In this document: piece after piece, positions 1-7,114 of the stretch
Numbering within the stretch: the stretch's first letter is position 1
How the letters are laid out: each line of letters begins with the position of its first letter
DNA from: Enterococcaceae bacterium
GTDB taxonomy: Bacteria; Bacillota; Bacilli; Lactobacillales; Catellicoccaceae
Direction of reading: 5' to 3'
Assembly (NCBI GenBank): GCA_030150665.1
Contig: JASLFJ010000133.1
Span: forward strand, 1-19,153
Length of the DNA: 19,153 bases
Notes under the pieces: model-generated
Seen by the model: only the letters and a program-made list of their open reading frames with translations
Told to the model about the DNA's origin: nothing
The model's database searches: none
Position numbers and translations under genes: made by a program

Positions 1-930
1 ACCTGTTGCTATTGCTAACACGGTTGCCATATCTTTTAATTGGGCAAGTTGTACACCAATTCTTGGAATCTTATATACAATCTCACCTTGAGAATCAAAA
101 AAATACCCAAAAGATTCTGAAACCGCATCTTTTTCTAATAATTGATTCACTAAAGCTTCTGGCATCTGTCTGCGTCTTGCCATCGTCAGCGCATCTCCAA
201 TACTATGAATCACAACAGAAGCTTGTTGCATCAAACCAATCACTTCTTGAACACTCGGTTCTTGAAGTAATAATGGATAAACATGCTCGCTGACTTGTTC
301 TGGAACATAAAGTGTTCGGTAGCTGCCTCCGGTTTGTTCTGCCATCCGTTCACAGACCATATTCGCTTGAATCGTGCCGCGTTCACCGACACCTCCTCGA
401 GCTGGTAAAAAACAATTATGTCGTGTTGTGCTTTCTAACCGTCCCATCGACTTGGCTACTGCAGCCATTGTGGTTCCACCCATCACAACAATATAATTCT
501 TCCCTTGAGGTAAGCGATCATCTAGTAATTCTGTGACTAACTGACCGTAGTAACTAGGTAACTCTTCGCCACTGACACAATTTCCAGGCAGAATAAAACA
601 GCGTTCAATACCTAAATAAGTGGCCAACTCCTGCTCTTTTTGCGAGGTATGTCCTAATTCATGGAACAATAACGCAAGTTCATGATAGATTTTTTGTCCT
701 TGTGCTGAAAGAGACATGCCACTTTTTGTAACCTCAAGTAATCCTAACTTTTTTAAATAATCAGTTTCTGTACGCAACATACGTTCTGTAATCTGCAGCT
801 GATCAGCTAAAATTCTTCGGCCTACGGGTTCTAACCACGCGATTAATTTCAAAATTGAAAAGCGTTGATGAACAGTCTCTAAAGCATCTGGAGCGATCGT
901 TGCTAAAGTATTTAATGCACGTTCTACCAT
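1..930 (-). CDS. cggR: Central glycolytic genes regulator CggR (3' end cut off by window edge)
   Basis: This is a SorC/DeoR-type repressor of the gapA glycolytic operon. In the family, fructose-1,6-bisphosphate is the inducer. The 310 visible codons have no stop, so roughly the last 30 residues of a usual ~340-residue protein lie off the left edge. Residues ~15-80 form a winged helix-turn-helix (LEPVGRRILADQLQ, then ERMLRTETDYLKKLGLLEV). The rest is the sugar-phosphate sensing domain, with VVMGGTTMAAVAKSMGRL, the CggR-typical LPARGGVGERGTIQANMVCERMAE, TGGSYRTLYVP and DAVSESFGYFFD. The ATG at 928-930 follows AAGGAG by 8 bases and is the first start in frame that keeps the whole DNA-binding domain. 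The gene lies downstream of the symporter operon, separated by a terminator, and has its own operator, so autoregulation is likely. In relatives gapA follows, which would put it off-window to the left. Confidence 0.93.
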   Translation of the reverse strand, partial: MVERALNTLATIAPDALETVHQRFSILKLIAWLEPVGRRILADQLQITERMLRTETDYLKKLGLLEVTKSGMSLSAQGQKIYHELALLFHELGHTSQKEQELATYLGIERCFILPGNCVSGEELPSYYGQLVTELLDDRLPQGKNYIVVMGGTTMAAVAKSMGRLESTTRHNCFLPARGGVGERGTIQANMVCERMAEQTGGSYRTLYVPEQVSEHVYPLLLQEPSVQEVIGLMQQASVVIHSIGDALTMARRRQMPEALVNQLLEKDAVSESFGYFFDSQGEIVYKIPRIGVQLAQLKDMATVLAIATG

Positions 931-948
931 GACCTTACTCCTTACTTT

Positions 949-985
949 GGATCAAATTTGACCTAGTGAGTCATAAAACGACCCA
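949..985 (-). promoter_or_regulatory. Putative CggR operator (two direct half-sites)
   Basis: Read on the minus strand, the site is TGGGTC-N6-TGAC-N4-TAGGTC-N6-GATC. The known Bacillus CggR operator is CGGGAC-N6-TGTC-N4-CGGGAC-N6-TGTC, so spacing and architecture match exactly and most half-site bases agree. It ends about 18 bases before the cggR start codon, the expected place for autoregulation. The consensus is from memory and binding is inferred. No convincing -35/-10 pair could be picked in the short gap between the operator and the upstream terminator. Confidence 0.65.
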
Positions 986-993
986 TCAACCTT

Positions 994-1027
994 AAAAAAA
1001 AGAGATATAAGAGATTCTCTTATATCT
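994..1027 (-). terminator. Rho-independent terminator after the murI-to-symporter operon
   Basis: A perfect 11-bp stem (AGATATAAGAG / CTCTTATATCT, arms 1003-1013 and 1017-1027) with a 3-base loop is followed on the minus strand by a run of eight T (1001-994). It lies 33 bases after the stop of the symporter gene and just before the cggR operator, so it separates the two transcription units. Confidence 0.88.
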
Positions 1028-1060
1028 GTAATCCTAACATGACTTATTTATTTTTGCAAC

Positions 1061-2557
1061 TCATTTGCTTGATTGATCTTCTAACTTGCGTTTTGGTCTT
1101 TTACGAGGGGGAGATTGTTTTCCTTTCTTGTGTCGTCGTTTTCGCTGTTTTGATTTTTTATCTTTATGAAATTGATCCATATCCATCGTTTTATCCCAAC
1201 GATCAACAATAATCGCACTGACCATAGATCCTGTTACATTAAGTGCAGTACGTCCCATATCAACTAAGGGATCAATCCCAAAAATGGCTCCAATATTCGG
1301 TAAAAAAGAAGCAAAGCCTAAACCATTTAACGTAACCGTTGCTGCTACGGTTGCTGTTCCAGGAACACCTGCAATCCCAATAGAGCCTAAAGTAACGACA
1401 CATACAACAAAAATATAAAAAGAAAACGAAAGCTCAACACCTGCACTATTAGCCACTAACACCGCAAGCATCGCTGGAAAAATCCCTGCACATCCATTCA
1501 TCCCAACGGTTGTTCCTAATGTTGCTACAAAATCTGCACTCCCTTCAGAAACGCCTAACTCCTCTTTTAATGTGGTCAGTGTATAAGGAAGTGTTCCTAC
1601 ACTTGACCTAGAAGAAAAAGCAAATACCATTGTAGAGTAACTTTTCTTATAAAACTGTAGGGGGGATACGCCTACGAACAATAAAAGCACACAGTAGATC
1701 AACAACATCATGATTATAGCCGTATAAATGGCTAAAATAAACCGCATTAAAGTGCCTAATGCGCCAATTCCTTGAGCAATAATTGTTTCTGCAACAAGCG
1801 CAAAAACCCCATAAGGCATCCACTTTAAAATATTCATTAACACACTATGAATCACTGTGCGAATAGCCGTTAAACCTGATAAAAATTGTTCTGCTTCTTG
1901 AGATTCTTTTGCTTTTAAAAAGCGTAAAGCACTCGCAAATAGTGCAGCAATCAATACAACGGAAACAATTTTCCCATTATCTGTAAACGGACTTAATAAA
2001 TTATCGGGCACTAAATTTAAGAAAAATTCTGGAAAGCTTTGTGAGGCTACTTCTTCCATATAGCCTAATTTTTGTTCTGAAATATTTCCTGCAAAATTCA
2101 ACGTAGTAAGTTGAAAAAGATTCACAACCACAATACCTACCACCGCAGAAATCGCCGTCGTGCCTAATAAAACAAAAAAAGTCCGACTTGTTAATTGTTT
2201 AATTTTTTCAGCTTGCACTTCTGTAATAACATGAATAATTGATAAAAAAACAACAGGAATGGCCATCACTTGTAATAATTTTAAAAAGCCATTACCAAAA
2301 AATCGGAGCCAAACGGAAATTTCTTGTTGTGCATAGCTTTCATAAATGACTTCATTATGCCCAATCCGATCAAAAAATAAACCAAAAGCCAGTCCTAAAA
2401 CAAGACCCACTAAAATACGTTTTGAAAAACTGGACTTTCTTTCTTTCATCCAATATAAAATATAAAATCCACCAAATAAAAGTAATAAAGCAAAAATTGT
2501 ATATAAACTACTAATTTTTAAAAACTGATTTAAAAAATTTTCATTGGGCATTGGCAT
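1061..2557 (-). CDS. tcyP: L-cystine / dicarboxylate:cation symporter family transporter (TcyP-like)
   Basis: This is a polytopic membrane symporter of the DAACS family, closest by recollection to the Bacillus cystine importer TcyP. Family signs are FAFSSRSSVGTLPYTL (residues 312-327, the serine-rich re-entrant loop), VGMNGCAGIFPAML (351-364), GIAGVPGTATVAA (394-406) and DPLVDMGRTALNVTGS (429-444, the conserved substrate/cation segment). About nine to ten hydrophobic segments run from residue 20 to 450. The substrate is inferred: family members carry cystine, aspartate/glutamate or C4-dicarboxylates, but the TcyP-like motifs and the adjacent disulfide reductase favour cystine. Residues 465-491 form a strongly basic tail (17 of 27 are K or R), which is unusual for the family. 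The ATG at 2557 is the first start after an in-frame stop. Its AAGGA site is about 12 bases away, which is rather long, and a second ATG lies two codons on. It is the last gene of the operon, followed by a terminator. Confidence 0.85.
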   Translation of the reverse strand: MPMPNENFLNQFLKISSLYTIFALLLLFGGFYILYWMKERKSSFSKRILVGLVLGLAFGLFFDRIGHNEVIYESYAQQEISVWLRFFGNGFLKLLQVMAIPVVFLSIIHVITEVQAEKIKQLTSRTFFVLLGTTAISAVVGIVVVNLFQLTTLNFAGNISEQKLGYMEEVASQSFPEFFLNLVPDNLLSPFTDNGKIVSVVLIAALFASALRFLKAKESQEAEQFLSGLTAIRTVIHSVLMNILKWMPYGVFALVAETIIAQGIGALGTLMRFILAIYTAIIMMLLIYCVLLLFVGVSPLQFYKKSYSTMVFAFSSRSSVGTLPYTLTTLKEELGVSEGSADFVATLGTTVGMNGCAGIFPAMLAVLVANSAGVELSFSFYIFVVCVVTLGSIGIAGVPGTATVAATVTLNGLGFASFLPNIGAIFGIDPLVDMGRTALNVTGSMVSAIIVDRWDKTMDMDQFHKDKKSKQRKRRHKKGKQSPPRKRPKRKLEDQSSK

Positions 2558-2585
2558 TCAACCATCACATCCTTCAATTTGATTA

Positions 2586-3923
2586 CTACGTTGCCACATT
2601 ACCGATAATATTAATCGGATCCCATGGTGTTGAAAATGGAGGTGCATAGACAAAATCGTAAAATCCTAAATCATCAATAGGCACTTGTGCATAAATAGCA
2701 GTAGTAAAGGCTGAAAGACGCATCACAGCTCCTGGACCTCCAAATACTTGTACCCCATAAATCATTCGTGTTTGTCGATCATAAACCGCTTTTATAGTTA
2801 TCTCCTCTTGCCCGGGTACATAATCAGAATGATTCGGTGCTTGAATGGTGACTGTATTTATATCTAATCCTAAACGCTGTGCCTGTTGTTCAGTAAGTCC
2901 TGTAATCCCTGCTTCTTTATCTCCAATTTTAATAGCACTACTTCCTAAACTTCCAGGATAAGCTTCCCAATCTTTAGGCTCTAGCACACAGTTAACACCG
3001 ACAATGCGGCCTAACCGGTTTGCTCCTGTAGCTAAAGGAATATAAGCATCTTCTAAAAAGAGATGTTCAATCGTTGCACAATCTCCGACACTAAAAACAT
3101 CTGGAATACTGGTTCTACCAAACATATCAATACAAATTGCACCATTATCTAAACGTTTTAACAGCTCATGAGCACACCAATCTGTATTTGGACGCACTCC
3201 AGTAGCTACAATCACCTGATCAGTCGGCCACATTTCTTGCTCTGTATAAACTTCATGAACGTGATCTGATGATACCGCTAATGACTGCACAAAACTGCCT
3301 GTTTTAACACAAATACCTAACTCTTGTAGTGTTGATTCAATGCGTTTAGAAAATGCCTCATCAAATACAGCACTCATCACCCGATCTTCCCCTTCAACAA
3401 TCGTTACTTGATAACCAAGATGGGCTAATTGTTCTGCAACTTCTAATCCGATAAACCCTCCACCAATGATCGTTACATGATCTTTAGGTTTTAGTTGTTG
3501 TTTTATGGCCTGAGCATCCGATAATTTAGTCAAGGAATGCACATTTTTAGCTTGAAGTCCTGAAATAGGAGGCATTATAGGTACAGCCCCTGTTGCAATC
3601 ACTAAACGATCATAAGGGAGTTTAATGGTCTGATTTGTCTTTAAATCCAGTACAGTTACTTGTTTATCTTGATAGTCTACAGAACAAGCTTTATGATTAG
3701 TTTTCATATCAATGCCTGCTGCGATCATCTGTTCAGGGGTTCTTGCAAACATCACTTTAGCATCATCAAACTGTTTTCCTAAATAATAAGGCAGACCACA
3801 GGCACCAAAAGAGATATAAGATTCTTGTTCAATGACAGTAATCTTCGCATCTGGTTGCGTTCTTTTTGCCTTAGCAGCAACACTCATTCCTGCTGCAATG
3901 CCACCAACAATAACAATATTCAT
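2586..3923 (-). CDS. CoA-disulfide reductase / NADH oxidase family flavoprotein
   Basis: This is a class of FAD- and NAD(P)H-dependent pyridine nucleotide-disulfide oxidoreductases with a single redox cysteine. Members reduce CoA disulfide (CoADR) or O2 (Nox). The 445 residues show an N-terminal FAD fold (GGIAAG, 7-12), the active-site loop SFGACGLPYY with Cys42, the NAD(P)H fold IIGGGFIGLEVAEQL (152-166), the FAD motif VFSVGDCA (276-283), and a C-terminal dimerisation domain with VYAPPFSTPWDP (425-436). A Tyr-Ala-Pro-Pro-Phe motif and a CGLPYY-type active site are CoADR-like. H2O-forming Nox enzymes usually have SFLSCG, so I favour CoADR, though activity against O2 or persulfides remains possible. 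The start is the ATG at 3923, eight bases after AAGGAG. A longer reading would run back into the upstream gene. It lies 2 bases after the cbpB stop and 28 before the symporter, so they are probably co-transcribed. Confidence 0.85.
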   Translation of the reverse strand: MNIVIVGGIAAGMSVAAKAKRTQPDAKITVIEQESYISFGACGLPYYLGKQFDDAKVMFARTPEQMIAAGIDMKTNHKACSVDYQDKQVTVLDLKTNQTIKLPYDRLVIATGAVPIMPPISGLQAKNVHSLTKLSDAQAIKQQLKPKDHVTIIGGGFIGLEVAEQLAHLGYQVTIVEGEDRVMSAVFDEAFSKRIESTLQELGICVKTGSFVQSLAVSSDHVHEVYTEQEMWPTDQVIVATGVRPNTDWCAHELLKRLDNGAICIDMFGRTSIPDVFSVGDCATIEHLFLEDAYIPLATGANRLGRIVGVNCVLEPKDWEAYPGSLGSSAIKIGDKEAGITGLTEQQAQRLGLDINTVTIQAPNHSDYVPGQEEITIKAVYDRQTRMIYGVQVFGGPGAVMRLSAFTTAIYAQVPIDDLGFYDFVYAPPFSTPWDPINIIGNVAT

Positions 3924-3925
3924 GA

Positions 3926-4453
3926 CTACTGCTCCTTTTCCTTTTCTTGTGCTTCTTGAAGCCATGCGAGTAGCTGAGGGGCTTCTTCTTCTATTTGGGT
4001 AAGTTCATATCTTTGTTCTAAAGAATGCATTAAATGATTGACTGCTTTTAATACTTCTCTTCGAGTGACAATGCCTTTAAAATACCCTGCTTCATCAACA
4101 ACAGGTAAAAAAGGATGATCAACTAAATCATGTAAAATATCTTCAATATCTAAAGGTAATACTAAAATCTCAGCGCCTTGATCCATTAAATCAGCAACAC
4201 ATACTTCTGATAAGCGATCTGGATCAATACCATCAACTGTAAACATCGCTTTCGTTAAATGATTTAAACTGATAAATCCTTTAAATTTATTATCTTGATC
4301 AAGCACTGGAATTTTAGAATATCCTGCTTGGGATAAAATTAAAAACGCATGAGAAGCTGGATGCGTATCTTGAACATAAGCTACTTTTTCATCTGTAATT
4401 AAAAAAGAAGTATCCGCTTCAAGTAACAATGCTTTTACACGTGGTCCTATCAT
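3926..4453 (-). CDS. cbpB: CBS-domain cyclic-di-AMP-binding protein CbpB
   Basis: A 175-residue cytosolic protein made of two CBS domains: ~15-75 (VAYVQDTHPASHAFLILSQA, then FKGFISLNHLTKAM) and ~88-148 (LPVVDEAGYFKGIVTRREVL). There is no attached transporter or enzyme domain. Stand-alone proteins of this form, in this operon position after yfcE, are the c-di-AMP receptors CbpB/DarB (YkuL). In Bacillus and Listeria these bind Rel (and pyruvate carboxylase in Bacillus) when free of c-di-AMP. The ATG at 4453 is chosen because GGAGG lies 9 bases upstream. Reading further back would overlap yfcE without a ribosome site. The gene starts 1 base after the yfcE stop, so its ribosome site sits inside yfcE. 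A charged C-terminal stretch (QEAQEKEKEQ) ends it. Ligand and partner are inferred from family and context. Confidence 0.82.
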   Translation of the reverse strand: MIGPRVKALLLEADTSFLITDEKVAYVQDTHPASHAFLILSQAGYSKIPVLDQDNKFKGFISLNHLTKAMFTVDGIDPDRLSEVCVADLMDQGAEILVLPLDIEDILHDLVDHPFLPVVDEAGYFKGIVTRREVLKAVNHLMHSLEQRYELTQIEEEAPQLLAWLQEAQEKEKEQ

Positions 4454-4454
4454 G

Positions 4455-4991
4455 TTAATTGACCTCCTTCTGATCTGTTCGTTCATAAGTATGCGTTAAA
4501 AACACTTCGTGATCTTTTGTATAATAAGTCACCGTCCACTGATTAGGTGTACTTGTAATCAAGGCATAAGTCGGCGTATTTTGATAAGGTCCTCTTGGTA
4601 TACTTAAACTCCCTGGATTAAGCAATAACATGTGCTGAAGTTCTTCACTATGAAGGATATGTGTATGACCGTAACATACGATAGAAGCATTTAAAGACGT
4701 CGCATAATCCACTAATGGACTAAGTCCAAAAGAAACTCCAAAATGGTGCCCATGAACCACTAAAATACGATCTAAATCTGTTGTAATTAATGCGGTTTCT
4801 GGAAAGTCTTCAAGATCACAATTTCCTTGCACAACCGTTACTTTTTGCCAAAGCACATCTTCTTTTCCTAACTCAGAATCTCCACAGTGAATCATCACAT
4901 CTACTTGATCTTGATATCGATGAATCAGCTCTTCAATAATATGACGTTCCCCATGAGTATCACTCATCACTAAATATACTAACGTGTTCAT
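4455..4991 (-). CDS. yfcE: YfcE/YsnB-type metallophosphoesterase
   Basis: A single-domain calcineurin-like phosphoesterase of 178 residues, in the usual range for the family. Metal-binding motifs appear in order: SDTHG (10-14), IHCGDSE (34-40), GNCD (56-59), VHGHHFG (79-85) and YGHTH (107-111), with NPGS (125-128) closing the active site. Family members hydrolyse phosphodiester model substrates with Mn, and the natural substrate is unknown. The start is set at the ATG at 4991, which forms an ATGA overlap with the rdgB stop, indicating translational coupling. Two ATG codons further upstream lack a usable ribosome site. The gene is third in the murI operon. Confidence 0.87.
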   Translation of the reverse strand: MNTLVYLVMSDTHGERHIIEELIHRYQDQVDVMIHCGDSELGKEDVLWQKVTVVQGNCDLEDFPETALITTDLDRILVVHGHHFGVSFGLSPLVDYATSLNASIVCYGHTHILHSEELQHMLLLNPGSLSIPRGPYQNTPTYALITSTPNQWTVTYYTKDHEVFLTHTYERTDQKEVN

Positions 4992-5584
4992 ATCCACCAT
5001 CCTTGCCATACTTCTTTTAATTGTGCTAATGCTAAATACCGATGACTGTATTGATTTTTTTCTGCTGTTGTTAACTCTGCTGCTGTTTTATTGAGCTCTG
5101 GAATAAAAAACAATGGATCATAACCAAAGCCATCTGTGCCTTTCGGTTGTCTAACAATCCTACCAGACCAAATCCCTTCTACGGTTAATGGATCTTTTTG
5201 AGGATGTGCTAAGGCAAGGGCACAATGAAAGTGTGCCGTGCGCTTTTCATCAGGAACTCCTGCTAAAGCCAGCAGTAATTTCACATTATTTAACACATCT
5301 TCACCATGCACACCTGCATATCTGGCAGAATAAATACCCGGAGCCCCTGATAAATCATCAACACATAACCCAGAATCATCAGCTAATACAGGAGCATTTA
5401 AATAGTTACTTAACTGTTGTGCTTTTAATAAAGCATTTTCCATAAATGTTGTTCCTGTTTCTTCAATATCTGGCAGATGCGCTAAATCATTTAACGTTTT
5501 AATGGTTAATCCGTAAGGTGTAAAAAAGTCCGCAAATTCTTTAGCTTTACCTTTATTTTTCGTTGCAATCCACAATAAATTCAT
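4988..5584 (-). CDS. rdgB: XTP/dITP diphosphatase (RdgB/HAM1 family)
   Basis: This enzyme hydrolyses non-canonical purine triphosphates (XTP, dITP, ITP) to monophosphates and pyrophosphate, keeping them out of DNA and RNA. It has 198 residues with the family motifs: ATKNKGKAKEF at the N-terminus (T8, N10, K13), LADDSGLCVDDLSGAPGIYSAR (split here as 67-77 and 78-88, catalytic Asp in DDSGL), GFGYDPLFF (152-160) and KNQYSHR (176-182). The last motif is usually KNxxSHR, so all key residues are kept. The start ATG overlaps the murI stop by one base (TAATG), with GAGG 7 bases upstream. The downstream yfcE overlaps by four bases. This position between murI and yfcE is, from memory, the common Lactobacillales arrangement. 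Confidence 0.92.
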   Translation of the reverse strand: MNLLWIATKNKGKAKEFADFFTPYGLTIKTLNDLAHLPDIEETGTTFMENALLKAQQLSNYLNAPVLADDSGLCVDDLSGAPGIYSARYAGVHGEDVLNNVKLLLALAGVPDEKRTAHFHCALALAHPQKDPLTVEGIWSGRIVRQPKGTDGFGYDPLFFIPELNKTAAELTTAEKNQYSHRYLALAQLKEVWQGWWI

Positions 5585-6393
5585 TATTCAACCTCTTTTT
5601 CAAGTACAATCTGTTTTATCTCCATCTCTGTAACGGGTAACCACTGATCCAGTACCCTTTTAAAATGATCAAAAGATCCTGTTGTTAAAAAAATATGTTT
5701 AGGATCAAGACACTGTGATAATTGATGTTGTGTCTGTAATATATATTGAATCACAAATCCTGTTTCCGCACCCGCATCAACGAGTTTGATCTGAGGCCCC
5801 ATTACCGCCGTAAAATCCTCTGCTACAATCGGAAAATGTGTACAGCCTAAAATGAGTGTATCATAATCTAACTCAACTTGCTCTAGACACTGCTTAATGA
5901 CGGATTGAATGAGTTGATGATTTGTAAAATCTTGTTCAATCAACTGAACAAGTTCTGGACAAGCAACAGAAGCTAACTGACTTTTGGGATTTCTTTGATG
6001 CATCAGTTCTTGATATGCTCCACTACGAACCGTTCCTTCTGTTGCTATTAATGCCATTTTTTGCTGTTGACTATACTTAAGTGCTGCATCAACACCTGGT
6101 TCAATGACTCCAATAACTGGAATAGGAAGTTTTTTTTGTAATAATGCTAACGCAACAGCTGTAGCGGTATTACAGGCGATCACTAATAATTTAATGTGAT
6201 ACGTTTTATATAAATAAATCGCCATCTCTTCTGTATACTGAATGACTTCTTGAGCAGATTTAGGACCATATGGACATCGTTTTTGATCTCCCAAATAACA
6301 TATCTTCTCTTGCGGTAATAACTCCATGACTGCCTTGACAACAGTCAATCCTCCAATTCCTGAATCAATAATACCAATTGGCTGACATTTCAT
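5584..6393 (-). CDS. murI: Glutamate racemase
   Basis: Cofactor-independent racemase that converts L- to D-glutamate for peptidoglycan stem peptides in the cytosol. At 269 residues it has the standard length. The two catalytic cysteines are in ACNTAT (C74) and GCTHFP (C184). The N-terminal DSGIGGLTV (10-18) and LGDQKRCPYGPKS (34-46) form the glutamate pocket. The ATG at 6393 follows an excellent AAAGGAGG site by 8 bases. It is the first gene of a six-gene operon, with a plausible promoter immediately upstream and the acyl-CoA thioesterase gene diverging from it. No frameshift or missing residue is visible. Confidence 0.95.
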   Translation of the reverse strand: MKCQPIGIIDSGIGGLTVVKAVMELLPQEKICYLGDQKRCPYGPKSAQEVIQYTEEMAIYLYKTYHIKLLVIACNTATAVALALLQKKLPIPVIGVIEPGVDAALKYSQQQKMALIATEGTVRSGAYQELMHQRNPKSQLASVACPELVQLIEQDFTNHQLIQSVIKQCLEQVELDYDTLILGCTHFPIVAEDFTAVMGPQIKLVDAGAETGFVIQYILQTQHQLSQCLDPKHIFLTTGSFDHFKRVLDQWLPVTEMEIKQIVLEKEVE

Positions 6394-6426
6394 CTCAAGC
6401 GCCTCCTTTCTAGAGGATACCTCTTT

Positions 6427-6455
6427 ATTTTCTCTTTTTTTTGTTTTTTTTTCAA
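6427..6455 (-). promoter_or_regulatory. Putative promoter of the murI operon
   Basis: On the minus strand, TTGAAA (6455-6450) and GAAAAT (6432-6427) are separated by 17 bases of almost pure A, which fits a sigma-A promoter with an A-tract spacer. Transcription would start near 6420, giving a leader of about 27 bases with only the ribosome site. The -10 is 4 of 6 to consensus, so support is moderate. Confidence 0.45.
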
Positions 6456-6537
6456 GGATTTATCTTCACTACTAAAACCCCCTTAGGAAATCAAGCGAAA
6501 AATAGAAAAAAAGATACTCAAAGTTCTGTTATTTTTG

Positions 6538-6543
6538 TATAAT
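6538..6543 (+). promoter_or_regulatory. -10 element of the thioesterase-coaA unit
   Basis: A perfect TATAAT lies 58 bases before the chosen start codon of the thioesterase gene. The -35 region (around 6515-6520, TACTCA) is weak. The intergenic region with murI (6394-6600) thus carries back-to-back promoters about 80 bases apart. The position of this hexamer argues against any thioesterase start upstream of it. Confidence 0.5.
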
Positions 6544-6600
6544 TTGATCAGAACAAGATGTATCACTCATTGTAATACGGTTATAGAAAGGATGAACACA

Positions 6601-7110
6601 ATGCAAGATATCATTTACTGCTCACAAACTCAAGCTACGCAATCTCATCGTATCTTTAATAAAGATTTAAATCAACATAAAACCTTATTTGGTGGTCAAC
6701 TGCTCGCTTGGTGTGATGAAGTCACTTCTTTATCAGCATCACTGTGTACACAAAGCAGCCACATTGTCACAGGAACTGTTGATACTTTACAATTTTTACA
6801 TCCCATCTATGAAGATCACCAACTAACACTGACTGCTTTTGTCTCTGGTATTGGACGTAAATCTATGGAAGTATTTATTAAAGCGATTGGGACCGATTTC
6901 AATACACAACATAGCTATTTAGCCGCTACTGGCTTTTTTATCTACATTTATCAAAATGATACACCTATTGGCAAACAGCTCATACCAAACACACAAGAAG
7001 AAATCCTTATTTGCCAAGAGTATGCACAAAGAAACGCACTAAGAACACAAAAAAGAGGGACTCTAGAGCTTCAACATGTACTACTGAATAAAACATATAA
7101 GAAAGGATAA
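6601..7110 (+). CDS. Acyl-CoA thioesterase, hotdog fold (YciA/YkhA type)
   Basis: A 169-residue single hotdog-domain protein of the cytosolic acyl-CoA thioester hydrolase group. These proteins cleave acyl-CoA to free acid and CoA, typically as a trimer of dimers. Seen in the sequence: SHRIFNKDLNQHKTLFGGQL followed by LAWCDEVTSLSA, which matches the family's N-x-x-G-T-L-F-G-G block and active-site Asp, and then the central strand GTVDTLQFLHPI. The ATG at 6601 has AAAGGA 8 bases upstream. Earlier possible starts overlap the -10 element or sit on the ribosome site. Chain-length preference cannot be read from sequence. coaA begins 4 bases after its stop, so the pair is one operon. This suggests a role in recycling or balancing CoA, which is an inference. 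Confidence 0.82.
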   Translation: MQDIIYCSQTQATQSHRIFNKDLNQHKTLFGGQLLAWCDEVTSLSASLCTQSSHIVTGTVDTLQFLHPIYEDHQLTLTAFVSGIGRKSMEVFIKAIGTDFNTQHSYLAATGFFIYIYQNDTPIGKQLIPNTQEEILICQEYAQRNALRTQKRGTLELQHVLLNKTYKKG

Positions 7111-7114
7111 GATC

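Noticed and set aside
6..536. Plus-strand open frames opposite the left end
   Set aside because: They lie antisense to cggR, whose minus-strand frame is open for 310 codons and shows the full family pattern. They have no ribosome sites.
3924..3965. A 14-residue longer N-terminus for the CoADR-like protein
   Set aside because: The extension reads back over the end of cbpB, has no ribosome site, and the Rossmann fold begins right at the ATG at 3923, which has AAGGAG upstream.
6450..6475. Tiny leader peptide (GTG start after AAGGGGG, five codons) upstream of murI on the minus strand
   Set aside because: Its stop overlaps the best -35 hexamer for murI, so it would lie before the transcription start. 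There are no attenuator hairpins.
6535..6600. Upstream TTG start extending the thioesterase by 22 residues
   Set aside because: This region contains the TATAAT -10 element, lacks a ribosome site, and the family N-terminus begins near the ATG at 6601.
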